Assembly: GCF_050296195.1 (NCBI RefSeq) | Contig: NZ_JBNKRB010000054.1 | From: Gynuella sp050296195 | GTDB lineage: Bacteria; Pseudomonadota; Gammaproteobacteria; Pseudomonadales; Natronospirillaceae | Reading direction: 5' to 3' (one strand) | DNA length: 64,000 bases | In this document: piece after piece, positions 1 through 8,117 of the stretch | How positions within the stretch are numbered: the stretch's first letter is position 1 | How the letters are laid out: each line of letters opens with the position of its first letter | The notes under the pieces: model-generated | The model's input: the letters and a program-made list of their open reading frames with translations, nothing else | The model's database searches: none | Told to the model about the DNA's origin: nothing | Program-made: the position numbers and the translations under genes

Positions 1-1875
1 GGTTTCCAGTTCATCGTGAAGGCTCAGCCAGGTTTGTTCCAGGGCTTCGATGTTACTGTCGAGAGATTTTTTTTGTTCCAGTAACTCAATCAGAGTGGCC
101 TTGCGCTCATCACTGTACAGTTCGCTGTCGGCCAGCTGCCGTTCCAGTTCACTATTCTGTTGCTGGTACTGATTCAGTTGTTGTTCCGTTTTCTCAATCT
201 GTTTTTTTATCGGACTTAACTGCCGGCGAATCTCGGCTTCACGGCGTTTGCGCGCTTGTGCATCTGCTGCGGATTTGTTTTCTGTTTTGGTTTCAGTGAC
301 CACTTCATTTTTGGGAGTGCCGGACTGGTTGCGATAATAATCTTCCAATTCATTGTCGAAGCTGGTGACTCGACCATTGGCGACAACCCAGAACTGATCC
401 ACAGTATTTCTCAACAGATAACGATCGTGGGAAATCAGGACAACCGCCCCTTCAAATGATTGCAGTGCCATGGTCAACGCATGCCGCATTTCCAGATCGA
501 GGTGGTTGGTTGGTTCGTCGAGTAACAGCAGGTTGGGTCGATACCAGGAAACGGTGGCCAGACTCAGCCGGGCCTTTTCTCCACCAGAGAAGTTGGCAAT
601 CCGGGCATCGACTTTATCTCCTTGAAAACCAAATCCTCCCAGATAATTTTTCAGCTCCTGCTGATGGGTATCAGGTGCGAGACGACGAAAATGACTGAGA
701 GGCGAATCATCTGCACGCAGTGCCTCCAGCTGATGCTGAGCGAAATAGCCAACGGCGAGATTCTGTCCACGATATTCATCACCACTGATTTTTCTGATCT
801 CGTGGGCCAGAAACTTGATCAATGTGGATTTTCCCGCACCGTTCACACCGAGCAGGCCTATCCGGTCACCGGGACTGATCATCAGGTTTATGTTTTCCAG
901 GATGGGGGTATCCTGATAACCGATGTTCAGGTTATCGATCCTGATCAGAGGGTCGGAGGTTTTGTCTGCTTCACGGAAATGAAAGTTGAACGGACTGTCC
1001 ATATGCGCCGGTGCAATCAATTCCATACGCTCCAGTTCTTTTACCCTACTCTGGGCCTGACGGGCTTTGCTGGCCTTGGCTTTGAAGCGGGTTACAAAAG
1101 ACTGGATCTCCTGAATTCGTTGCTGCTGCTTCTCGTATGCTGACTGCTGCTGTAGCAGACGCTGAGCCTTGGTGATTTCATAAGTGTCATAATTGCCGTT
1201 ATAGAGCTGTAAGGTCTGGGCCTCGAAACTGACAATGTGATCAGCAACGTTATTAATAAATTCTTTATCATGGGATACGAACAACAATGTACCCTGATAA
1301 GCATTCAGCCATTTCTCCAGCCATATACAGGCTTCCATATCCAGGTGGTTGGTTGGTTCGTCAAGCAGCAGCAGATCTGATGGAACCATGAGCGCCCGGG
1401 CCAGATTCAAACGAATACGCCATCCACCGGAAAATGAATTGACCGGATTGTTGAATTGTTGGGGTTGAAAGCCAAGGCCGGATAGTAATCTTTCAGCCTG
1501 ACTGGGACATTCGTATCCACGGATGTCGTCGAATGCCGCCAGTGCCCTGGATAGGGTTTGCGGATTCTGGGTCTCATCATGGATAACGGCTTCCAGGCGT
1601 CGATATTCGGTGTGTCCATCCAGCACGTAGTCCAGTGCAGATCTGTGACTGTCCGAAATTTCCTGGGCCATATGAGATACACGCCAGACACTTGGAATGG
1701 AGCATTCGCCGCTGTCAGCGGTCAGACCATTCAGCAGCAGAGAGAAGAAACTGGACTTTCCGCATCCATTGGCACCAATCAGGGCAATTTTCCAGCCATC
1801 GTGAAGTTGTACAGAAGTGTGGTCCAGCAGCCGGGTGGCACCCTGATACATGCTGAGGTCTTTTATATGAATCAT
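1..1875 (-). CDS. yheS: ABC-F family ATPase YheS (3' end cut by window edge)
   Basis: A cytoplasmic ABC-F protein with two ATPase domains and no membrane segments. Family members act on the ribosome during translation; the precise role of YheS is less clear. I read 625 codons without a stop to base 1, and E. coli YheS is 637 residues, so only about a dozen residues are missing. Walker A motifs lie near residues 34-42 (GANGCGKSS) and 340 (GVNGAGKST). ABC signatures SGGWR and SGGEK and two LLLLDEPTNHLD Walker B stretches are visible. The ABC-F linker between the domains contains APAHMDSPFNF, and the C-terminus is a charged coiled coil. The ATG start reads MIHIKDLS, with a stop codon upstream in frame and only a weak ribosome binding site. 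It is divergent from the TIGR02444-type gene, as in Pseudomonas. Confidence 0.93.
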   Translation of the reverse strand, partial: MIHIKDLSMYQGATRLLDHTSVQLHDGWKIALIGANGCGKSSFFSLLLNGLTADSGECSIPSVWRVSHMAQEISDSHRSALDYVLDGHTEYRRLEAVIHDETQNPQTLSRALAAFDDIRGYECPSQAERLLSGLGFQPQQFNNPVNSFSGGWRIRLNLARALMVPSDLLLLDEPTNHLDMEACIWLEKWLNAYQGTLLFVSHDKEFINNVADHIVSFEAQTLQLYNGNYDTYEITKAQRLLQQQSAYEKQQQRIQEIQSFVTRFKAKASKARQAQSRVKELERMELIAPAHMDSPFNFHFREADKTSDPLIRIDNLNIGYQDTPILENINLMISPGDRIGLLGVNGAGKSTLIKFLAHEIRKISGDEYRGQNLAVGYFAQHQLEALRADDSPLSHFRRLAPDTHQQELKNYLGGFGFQGDKVDARIANFSGGEKARLSLATVSWYRPNLLLLDEPTNHLDLEMRHALTMALQSFEGAVVLISHDRYLLRNTVDQFWVVANGRVTSFDNELEDYYRNQSGTPKNEVVTETKTENKSAADAQARKRREAEIRRQLSPIKKQIEKTEQQLNQYQQQNSELERQLADSELYSDERKATLIELLEQKKSLDSNIEALEQTWLSLHDELET

Positions 1876-2117
1876 GAATTGATTAGCGTATATGATGAGT
1901 TTTGGCCGCGGATTTTAGCAGGTTATTCAGCAGGCAGGTATTTCTGCCTGAGGAATTACGCTTTTGTGTGACAGAGGGATATTGTTGAGAGCCAGTATAA
2001 ATGCATCCTGCGCTGGGAAATCTCTTAAACGGCCAGTGAGGTATGTGAGCGGAGCTGGCCATTCTGACGGTTGGCAAGAGCATAGCGCTAATGATATTTC
2101 AATGGGAGTAGTCATCT

Positions 2118-2585
2118 ATGTCCGGAAACAAGCAGGAACAGGCCTGGCAAGATATTTGTGCAATGTATCAGCAGGATAGTGTGGCTGAACGCTTGCTGCA
2201 ATGGCAGGATCAGCGAGATCTGGATGTGGTGCGTATCTTATTGGCTTTGTGGTTTTACACACATCAACAGGAAGTGAGCTCTCTTACTGATGACGCCCGC
2301 CAGCTTTACCAGGCAGTCATTAAACCCTGGCGAAGGATTCGTACAGGTGTACGTGAGATGTCGGCATTTAAAGGGTTTTATCATCGGCTGCTACAACTGG
2401 AATTACAGTTGGAACGGGCGTATTTCGATGAGCTATGGCGTGTGGTATCGGTAGCTCCGAGTAGTGGGCCAGAATCATCGTTGTCGTTGTTGTTGGACAA
2501 GTTGGGGGGCGGTGATGTGCTCTCAGAAGCAGAGTTGGAGTGGTTGATTCAGCTGGGACATGACGTCAATGAAAAAGAGGGCTGA
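2118..2585 (+). CDS. TIGR02444 (DUF2390) family protein
   Basis: A 155-residue cytoplasmic protein of the TIGR02444/DUF2390 family, whose function is not known. The recognisable core is the N-terminal half, with Trp/Leu-rich helices such as WQDQRDLDVVRILLALWFY and VIKPWRRIRTGVREM. There is no signal peptide or membrane segment. The ATG is preceded by a GGGAG stretch. The gene lies between yheS and algP, the same place it holds in Pseudomonas, which supports the call. Its TGA stop lies inside the stem-loop of the shared terminator, so translation ends in the hairpin. Nothing in the sequence shows a catalytic site. Confidence 0.8.
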   Translation: MSGNKQEQAWQDICAMYQQDSVAERLLQWQDQRDLDVVRILLALWFYTHQQEVSSLTDDARQLYQAVIKPWRRIRTGVREMSAFKGFYHRLLQLELQLERAYFDELWRVVSVAPSSGPESSLSLLLDKLGGGDVLSEAELEWLIQLGHDVNEKEG

Positions 2586-2597
2586 ATAGCCCTCTTT
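2574..2597. terminator. Bidirectional terminator between TIGR02444 gene and algP
   Basis: A perfect 10-bp stem (AAAGAGGGCT / AGCCCTCTTT) closes a GAAT loop. Its flanking A and T runs give a short U tract in either direction. It separates two convergent genes and overlaps the TGA stop of the upstream one. Confidence 0.8.
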
Positions 2598-2612
2598 AAT
2601 GGAATGAAAACC

Positions 2613-3536
2613 TTATGCGTCTTCTTCAGGATTGAACAGACTGCGATTTTCACCAACTTCCGGTACGGTAGTCACTACTTCTGGAGTAGGCTCCTGAGGA
2701 ATAGGAGTTGAGACTGGCTCTACTGCTTCTGGTTTAACCGCTTCTTTTTTTACAGGTGCTTTTTTAACAGCAGCCTTTTTAGCGGGTGCTTTCTTGGCGA
2801 CTGCTTTTTTCGCGGCGGGTTTCTTGGCAACAGCCTTTTTAGTTGCTGTTTTGGTCGCTTTGGCTGCTTTGGCTTTTTTGGGTGCCGCGGTTTTCGCTGC
2901 AGGTGCTGCTACGCTGCTTTTGGGGGCTTTAGCGGCCGTTGGTTTTGCCTTGGTCTTCGCTTTTGCCTTTACTCTGCTCTTTTTAGCTTTGGCTTTTTCT
3001 GCGACGGCTTTTTTCTTATTGAACTCTTTGACTGCGTTATCAACCACTTTCTTCAGGGCATTCTCTTCTTTTGCCTGATTTGCAAGTGCGCTTAACTCTT
3101 CTTTCGCGGTAGCCAGAGCTGCTTTGGCGGCAGAGGCTGCAGCAGATGCTGCCTGTTTTTGTTCAACGGCTTTAGCTTTGGCGGCAGAGGATTTGGCTTT
3201 AGCTGCTTTTTGAGTAGCTGTTACTGCTTTTTTAGTGGCAGCGTCGGCAGCCTTTTTCGCTTTCTGGAAAGCTTTTTCTGCGTCAGCAACCAAGCCTGCT
3301 TTTGCTTTTTCCAGTTGAGCTTGCAATTTGGAGATTTCTGCTTCCAGCTTCTCAACAGGGGAAACCGCTGCGCTTTTCGGCTTTGCTACAGCAGCTTTTT
3401 TAGGCTTTGCTACAACAGCTTTTTTAGCAGCAACTTTTTTGGCAGTGGCTGTTTTCTTTACGGGGGTTTTTTTTACGGCTTTTTTAGGCGCCGCTACTTT
3501 TTTCTTGGCGGGCGCTTTTTTCTTAGCTGCTGGCAT
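2613..3536 (-). CDS. algP: AlgP-like Lys/Ala-rich histone-H1-like protein
   Basis: A 307-residue protein built almost entirely of Lys, Ala, Pro and Val. Family members (AlgP/AlgR3 of Pseudomonas) resemble eukaryotic histone H1 in their tails, bind DNA and were linked to alginate gene transcription. The N-terminal 55 residues and residues about 190-270 are strings of KKA/KPA/KKAP units. Residues about 60-180 look like a charged coiled coil (VEKLEAEISKLQAQLEKAKA). The last 35 residues switch to an acidic, proline-rich tail ending NPEEDA. Start is ATG with GAGGT upstream. Neighbours match the Pseudomonas algP locus (yheS, TIGR02444 gene, rsd, dsbB). The repetitive codons make length variation by slippage likely. 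The target genes here cannot be read from sequence. Confidence 0.8.
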   Translation of the reverse strand: MPAAKKKAPAKKKVAAPKKAVKKTPVKKTATAKKVAAKKAVVAKPKKAAVAKPKSAAVSPVEKLEAEISKLQAQLEKAKAGLVADAEKAFQKAKKAADAATKKAVTATQKAAKAKSSAAKAKAVEQKQAASAAASAAKAALATAKEELSALANQAKEENALKKVVDNAVKEFNKKKAVAEKAKAKKSRVKAKAKTKAKPTAAKAPKSSVAAPAAKTAAPKKAKAAKATKTATKKAVAKKPAAKKAVAKKAPAKKAAVKKAPVKKEAVKPEAVEPVSTPIPQEPTPEVVTTVPEVGENRSLFNPEEDA

Positions 3537-3729
3537 TAGGAGTTACCTCATTAGTTAAACTGCTACTTTCATTATAGAGTCTGTTTTAGGCAGATTTATT
3601 GATTAAAGTGAATCAGAATTGACCGCTAAACAGGATGTGCAATGAATAGCCAGTCGCAATTAAAGTGTCAATGGTTTTTTTGGGTTTGTACTGAAAAAAA
3701 CCTAAATATTCAGGCGAATATGATTAAAG

Positions 3730-4560
3730 TCATCCACTTTGATCCGGAATGTGATCTTCCAGCCATTGCATTAATGGTGACCATTCTTTTTCATCTGATT
3801 TTTGCCGGTTTTTCAAATCATGGATTCCCACACCATATTCAGATGCACGAATATAAAACTGAGTATCACGCAGGGTCGCAATAAAGGGGATTTTCAAGCT
3901 GTTTAAAAACAGTTTTAGTTTTGCATATACCAGTGTATTACGCTTCACTCTGTTTGCTACTGCACCAATATGTTTGGGCTTGCTTCTGAATGCCGGACTC
4001 AATAGCACATCTTTAATGAATTGTGTCGTTGCTCTGATATCGATAGGAGAGGGGGTGACAGGTACCAGAATGAGATCTGCTTCTCTGATCAGATCGTTTA
4101 ATAGTGGGCCATTTATGCCACTAGGTGTATCAATAACAATTCTGTTGGTATTGATGGGAAGGCTTCGGAGCTGCCAGGTACGGGTTACTTGTCCTGGGGT
4201 TTTTTGATAAGCCGCCACACCATGGATTTCAGGTTGGTCAGACTGCCGCACCCGAAGCCACTGCATACAGGAGCCTTGTGGGTCAAAATCAAGCAGGCAG
4301 GTGTTCAGATTGTTGGAAGCATAACGGCTGGCAATGTTCGTGGCGATAGTGGTTTTGCCGCAGCCCCCTTTGGCGTTGGCAATCAGAATTCTTACCGGCT
4401 GGGATTTGGAAATAACCCGGGGCTGAGATCGCATATCGTTAATATGAGATTCTTTACTGGAATGCTGCTCTGACAACGGAGTCACCACATTTGAGTAAGT
4501 TTGCGTCGAAAACTTTATATCTATGCTATCAGTACTAGCAGAACAGATACAGTTTTGCAT
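3730..4560 (-). CDS. Orphan ParA/MinD-type P-loop ATPase
   Basis: A 276-residue ParA-family ATPase. The deviant Walker A is KGGCGKTT at residues 64-71 with the family's signature lysine at its start. Switch I is DFDPQGS (91-97), and Walker B lies in RIVIDTPSGINGP. ParA proteins dimerise on ATP, bind DNA or membrane and position cargo such as plasmids, chromosomes or protein clusters. No ParB-like gene or parS-like repeat is next to it, so it is more likely a cargo-positioning or 'orphan' ParA than a plasmid partition gene. The first 55 residues precede the usual ParA start and are Ser/Thr-rich; a later start at the MRSQ methionine (residue 43) is possible. It lies between algP and the WD40 lipoprotein gene, where Pseudomonas has other genes. 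Confidence 0.8.
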   Translation of the reverse strand: MQNCICSASTDSIDIKFSTQTYSNVVTPLSEQHSSKESHINDMRSQPRVISKSQPVRILIANAKGGCGKTTIATNIASRYASNNLNTCLLDFDPQGSCMQWLRVRQSDQPEIHGVAAYQKTPGQVTRTWQLRSLPINTNRIVIDTPSGINGPLLNDLIREADLILVPVTPSPIDIRATTQFIKDVLLSPAFRSKPKHIGAVANRVKRNTLVYAKLKLFLNSLKIPFIATLRDTQFYIRASEYGVGIHDLKNRQKSDEKEWSPLMQWLEDHIPDQSG

Positions 4561-4617
4561 AATTTATCTCAGCATAGTCAAAAATAATCCTGAGTAAGCA
4601 TTTACATCTGGCGAGGG

Positions 4618-4667
4618 TGCCGCCTGGCTTTGCGGCAACTTATCGGGCCGGTTTTCAAACTCACCGG
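4618..4667. other. Two adjacent stem-loops upstream of the ParA gene
   Basis: Within the 146-bp gap between the ParA and WD40 genes, TGCCGC/GCGGCA pairs around an 8-nt loop (4618-4637). CCGGT/ACCGG pairs around a 10-nt loop (4648-4667). Neither has a U tract in the direction of the flanking genes, so they are not obvious terminators. They would lie in the 5' leader if ParA is transcribed from its own promoter or from the WD40 gene. Confidence 0.35.
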
Positions 4668-4706
4668 TCTGAAAATTGTTACGGGGGTAATGATTTTTTG
4701 TTGCTA

Positions 4707-5657
4707 TTATCTTAATAACAGAAACAGGTAGCCATCTGAAGATGCTGCCAGAAAATTTTCTCCAGCGGGTGCAAGGTCATAAATAAATGAGCTGCTATAC
4801 TGCTTTTTACCGGTTTGAGGGAGTTTCCAGGACTTGATTTGTTTGCCTGATTTGATGTCCCAGAGCTGCACCAGACGATTATTGTTGCCGGTTATGATTT
4901 CCTTATCTTCTGAGACAAACCTGGCGGCATTTAGAGTCTGATTACTGGTACTCAGCTGTTGAATCAGTTTGCCGGTATGCACGTCCCAGAGGTTGGCTTT
5001 CTCACGATTTGAAGCCGTGAAGGCGAACTCGCCACTCGGAGCCAGTTTCACCAGTCTTACGGTATTGTCGTGTGGCCATAATGCACGCTGTTGTCCTGTA
5101 CTGATGTCCCAGACTCTGGCGGTATGGTCTTCAGACCCTGTGAGTGCAGTCAGGCCATCTGCGCTCAGGGAAACGCTCATGATCGGACCATCATGGCGAA
5201 ACTCACGAATCGTTCCGCCGTGAACAGCATCAAACAGGCTGGCTCTGAAGTTCGCCATGCCCAGAAAGACAAATTTGCCACCATTGGTGATTTCTGCATC
5301 CAGTACATCGTCCGGAGCGCTCCAGTATCCCTGTGCTTTACCTGATTTGGTGCTCCAGATAACCATATCGCGTTCTTCAATGGTTAATGCAAACTGTTGG
5401 TCCGGTGAAATGGCTGTTGTCAGCACTTCAGTGAAGTTGCCTTGCTTGTGGTTCCAGTTATACAGGCGGGCGTATTGGCGGGTGTCCCATAGACTGGCCC
5501 CATGAAAAATAGAGGCTATCAGCAGGTAGCTACCATCTGTTGAAATACTGGTGTCATAACTACCCTGTAAGGCCATTTGCCATTGCCGGGCGGGTTTGTC
5601 AGGTATCTCGCATGCTGTTAGTGCAAGACAGATCAAAAGGTATAAGGGCCTGAACAT
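4707..5657 (-). CDS. WD40-repeat lipoprotein
   Basis: A predicted 316-residue lipoprotein. I start it at the ATG reading MFRPLYLLICLALTAC, because this puts a signal peptide and lipobox (LTAC, Cys16) at the N-terminus. An AAAGAG ribosome binding site sits at good spacing. A longer in-frame start at 5735 would add 26 residues before the signal and is unlikely. The rest is a WD40 beta-propeller: about six or seven blades, several ending in clear signatures (AVWDIS-like, ANLWDVHTGK, VQLWDIKSGKQ, VIWSTKSGK). There is no catalytic domain, so it is probably a protein-binding scaffold on the periplasmic face. Ligand unknown. It lies upstream of ParA on the same strand, 146 bp away. Confidence 0.8.
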   Translation of the reverse strand: MFRPLYLLICLALTACEIPDKPARQWQMALQGSYDTSISTDGSYLLIASIFHGASLWDTRQYARLYNWNHKQGNFTEVLTTAISPDQQFALTIEERDMVIWSTKSGKAQGYWSAPDDVLDAEITNGGKFVFLGMANFRASLFDAVHGGTIREFRHDGPIMSVSLSADGLTALTGSEDHTARVWDISTGQQRALWPHDNTVRLVKLAPSGEFAFTASNREKANLWDVHTGKLIQQLSTSNQTLNAARFVSEDKEIITGNNNRLVQLWDIKSGKQIKSWKLPQTGKKQYSSSFIYDLAPAGENFLAASSDGYLFLLLR

Positions 5658-5822
5658 GCTGCTCTTTAAGTTAGGATGACGATGATGTAGGTATTCATTG
5701 AAATATTGTAGCTGCCTCAGTGCCCTAATGCTCATTGAAATGATGGAGAATACTGTTGTGCCATTTGTATGGGACGGTACAGAAGTTAAAACAGATGGGT
5801 GTGCGGCTGAAAAGAGAAAGGC

Positions 5823-5856
5823 AAAAACGCAGGAGGGAGTAGTACTTAACTACTCC
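5823..5856 (-). terminator. Probable terminator downstream of rsd
   Basis: Read on the minus strand just after the rsd stop, GGAGTAGT and ACTACTCC form a perfect 8-bp stem around a 5-nt loop. Eight bases after the stem comes TTTTT. The gap before the T run makes this weaker than a textbook terminator. Confidence 0.45.
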
Positions 5857-5870
5857 GTTTGAATCATGAC

Positions 5871-6347
5871 TCAGGCAGTTTTTTCACGATGAACTTCGTG
5901 TAACTGTTCTATTAACTGGTCTTCCAGTTGAAAGCGGTTTTCCAAAGCTTCACCCAGTTTTGACAGATCAGAACTCAGCGATTCACGATTCTGGCGACAC
6001 AGTTCTTCGGTTGCATATTTATCGGCAAAGTCCAGATTTTCCTGGGTATTTTTTTGCAACTCTGGATACACGCGATCATACAGGGTTCTACCGTCATCGT
6101 TGTATTGATCAGCCTGTTTCAATAGCTTTTCGTATACTTCGAAGTGCCCGGCAGAAACATAGTCAATGAGAATATCGAAGAAAGACTGGATCTTTGAGGA
6201 TACAGAGGTTGGTGTGGATTGAAACTCTTCCAGTCCTTCAATTGAACAGAATCTGACCAACAGTTCCTGACGTTCGTTCAGCCATCTGTCGATGACATCG
6301 TTAACGCCACCCCAGCGTTCTTTTGCATTAGTGATTTGTTGCAACAT
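5871..6347 (-). CDS. rsd: Anti-sigma-70 factor Rsd/AlgQ
   Basis: A 158-residue soluble helical protein, the normal length for Rsd/AlgQ. Rsd binds region 4 of the housekeeping sigma factor in stationary phase and frees core polymerase for alternative sigmas; AlgQ of Pseudomonas also affects alginate and siderophore genes. The recognisable N-terminus reads MLQQITNAKERWGGVNDVID. The family's conserved helices follow, including RFCSIEGL, IQSFFDILIDYVSAGHFEVY and LFSLxEAL-like ENRFQLEDQLIEQLHEVH. ATG start with AGGA upstream. It sits between dsbB and the algP block in the same order and strand as in Pseudomonas. Confidence 0.92.
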   Translation of the reverse strand: MLQQITNAKERWGGVNDVIDRWLNERQELLVRFCSIEGLEEFQSTPTSVSSKIQSFFDILIDYVSAGHFEVYEKLLKQADQYNDDGRTLYDRVYPELQKNTQENLDFADKYATEELCRQNRESLSSDLSKLGEALENRFQLEDQLIEQLHEVHREKTA

Positions 6348-6578
6348 AATGGCATCATCCTACGAGTCGGCTCACACACTGTCCGTGCAGCTATTCTGTC
6401 AGTGTGTTGTTAAAGTAAGTATCCTCAGGTTGTTGATCGAATGTTCGATCATCGGGCGCTGTTGTTATATTTGCGGCCCGGCAGAGTTTTCAACAACCTG
6501 TCTAATTCAACTGCTTGTAATATAGGTAAGTTTACACCAAACGGCAAAGCAAGCATTACCGAAAGCTTCGAAAAGGGA

Positions 6579-7085
6579 TTAACCTTTCCGGGTAAAGTCA
6601 CCTTTGATCAGTTGCAGCAATTGGAACATCATCAGAATGATAAATACAGTGAGAGTCCATCCGGGAATCGTCAAACCCAGCAGGTTCCACTGAACGTCGG
6701 CACACTCCCCACTACCTTTCAAAACAGTATTAATCACTTGTTGCAATGGAAAATTTTGCATCATGTACGCAAGGTCCGGACCGCAGGCGGGTACCTGATC
6801 AGGTGGCAGTCCCTGGATCCAGATGTGTCTTGCGGCGATGAACGCACCAAAACCTGTGGGAATGAGGCCTATCAGTGCGTAAATTCTGGTTCCTGTATTG
6901 GCGGGTTTGTGCAGTCCGGCAATGAGGAATATTGCACCGGCCCCTATCATGCCGACCCGTTGGAAAATGCACAGCGGGCATGCCGTCAGGCCCAGGTATC
7001 CCTGGAAATACAGTAGGGCTGTTGCCATTGCAACGGCGGTAACGAGAAAGGCCAATAAATTGAGAGTACGGATATTCCAGAGCAT
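6579..7085 (-). CDS. dsbB: Disulfide bond formation protein DsbB
   Basis: A 168-residue inner-membrane protein that reoxidises periplasmic DsbA and passes electrons to quinone. Four membrane helices are visible (about residues 8-28, 43-62, 70-88, 143-163). The first periplasmic loop carries the CPLC redox pair in LTACPLCIFQR. The second loop carries the other pair, Cys in VPACGPD and Cys in GSGECADV. The quinone-site arginine follows CPLC (IFQR). ATG start with AGGA five bases upstream. No dsbA gene is in the window. It is upstream of rsd on the same strand, matching the Pseudomonas algQ-dsbB arrangement. Confidence 0.95.
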   Translation of the reverse strand: MLWNIRTLNLLAFLVTAVAMATALLYFQGYLGLTACPLCIFQRVGMIGAGAIFLIAGLHKPANTGTRIYALIGLIPTGFGAFIAARHIWIQGLPPDQVPACGPDLAYMMQNFPLQQVINTVLKGSGECADVQWNLLGLTIPGWTLTVFIILMMFQLLQLIKGDFTRKG

Positions 7086-7354
7086 ATGGTTCCTAAGTTC
7101 TTATCAGTTAACAATTTGAGGGTAATGTTTCACTGTTTGTTGGAATCTGCAACGAATGCCTGCCCAGGCTTATCGTGGATCCGTACGTCAATATTGATCC
7201 CATTCCGGGGGACGATACGATTGATCATGTGTCCAGGGGGCTCTATGCGTCTATGCGTGAAGACAGATCTTCAACAATCGGCCAGATATGTTACGCGAAA
7301 ACGGAAAAACCAGCTAAGATAGTTACTGGTATTTACAGAAAATCGTGACTTGGA

Positions 7355-7735
7355 ATGGCTATTTTTAGACAATTTTTTCCGATTTTGTTGTTGCTGATTT
7401 CGGGATTGACCCGTGCGTCCACGTTTGTGGACCTGCAACCAGCTTTTATTGTGAACTACAACGATGGTAAACGACTGCACTATCTCAAGGTGGAGGTGAC
7501 TCTGCAGACGACAGATGATGAAATGGCCAGCTCAGAAATTACCTATCATGCAGATTATTTGCGGCATCAATTGATTATGCTGTTGAGTAAACAGAAGGCA
7601 GACGATTTTTCGACCATTGAAGGAAAAGAGAAGGTTAAAGAAGAAGCACTGACCGGCTTACAGGAAGTTATGATTCAGGAAACTGGAAAACCCATGATTG
7701 ACAAGGTGCTGTTTACCAGTTTTGTGGTTCAATAA
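7355..7735 (+). CDS. FliL-like secreted protein
   Basis: A 126-residue protein resembling the periplasmic half of FliL, the flagellar basal-body protein that sits around the stator. Instead of the usual N-terminal membrane anchor and linker it has a cleavable-looking signal peptide (MAIFRQFFPILLLLISGLTRAS). The conserved FliL core follows: YLKVEVTLQT, RHQLIMLLSKQ, then a C-terminal VLFTSFVVQ where FliL has the F-T-x-F/Y-x-x-Q ending. No flagellar gene is nearby, so a flagellar role is not shown. It may be a FliL paralogue of the type that accompanies gshA in some gammaproteobacteria. Confidence 0.75.
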   Translation: MAIFRQFFPILLLLISGLTRASTFVDLQPAFIVNYNDGKRLHYLKVEVTLQTTDDEMASSEITYHADYLRHQLIMLLSKQKADDFSTIEGKEKVKEEALTGLQEVMIQETGKPMIDKVLFTSFVVQ

Positions 7736-7765
7736 CCATCTGACGTAACCCTGATAACGAATAAT

Positions 7766-7966
7766 TCAAGCTCTTTTGGGGTGATCCTCAGATATTTTGC
7801 TGAGTTGTTCGTTACCATCATCAAGACCCGAATCCCACGCCGCAGCAAGGATTTCATCTATATATGGGTTGTCCTTAGCATCGCTGTAACCAGCCAGGCC
7901 ACGCATGTAGCCTTGCTGGTATGCCTTATTCAGAGATTCAAGATTCCATTCGGTTTTATTATCCAT
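7766..7966 (-). CDS. Small RMF-like (ribosome modulation factor family) protein
   Basis: A 66-residue protein. I start it at the ATG reading MDNKTEW, because AGGAG lies 8 bases upstream; a start at 7984 would bury that site. The pattern AYQQGYMRGLAGYSD, then NPY, then AWDSGLDDG matches the spacing of RMF (AYxxGYxAGxxGRS, CPY, WLxGWREG), the protein that dimerises 70S ribosomes in stationary phase. It differs in being clearly acidic, where RMF is strongly basic, and in lacking the Cys before Pro-Tyr. Ribosome binding is therefore doubtful and the name marks family resemblance only. It lies between convergent fliL-like and upstream gshA. Confidence 0.6.
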   Translation of the reverse strand: MDNKTEWNLESLNKAYQQGYMRGLAGYSDAKDNPYIDEILAAAWDSGLDDGNEQLSKISEDHPKRA

Positions 7967-8117
7967 AAGCCGTGCTCCTGGCATCAGTTTTACTGGATTT
8001 TTTAGTGAGTTATCACCTTTGTGTATCTTATTGTATCGAAGCGTAATTAAATGGCTCCACCTAGTTGTTCACAAAATACGCAAATATGTTCTCATATTTT
8101 AGTCATAGGTGTTTTTG

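Noticed and set aside
2794..3558. Long hydrophobic frames on the plus strand opposite algP
   Set aside because: They are the mirror of Lys/Ala/Pro codons in algP (Phe/Ala/Gly-rich), with no start signal or family resemblance.
4618..4667. c-di-GMP class I riboswitch before the ParA gene
   Set aside because: Only the short GCAAAGCC text fits; the GAAA loop, receptor and closing helices of the consensus are not found.
7112..7348. Open frame of 78 codons between dsbB and the FliL-like gene
   Set aside because: No ATG near its beginning, no ribosome binding site, no recognised homology; it shares its space with the two promoters.
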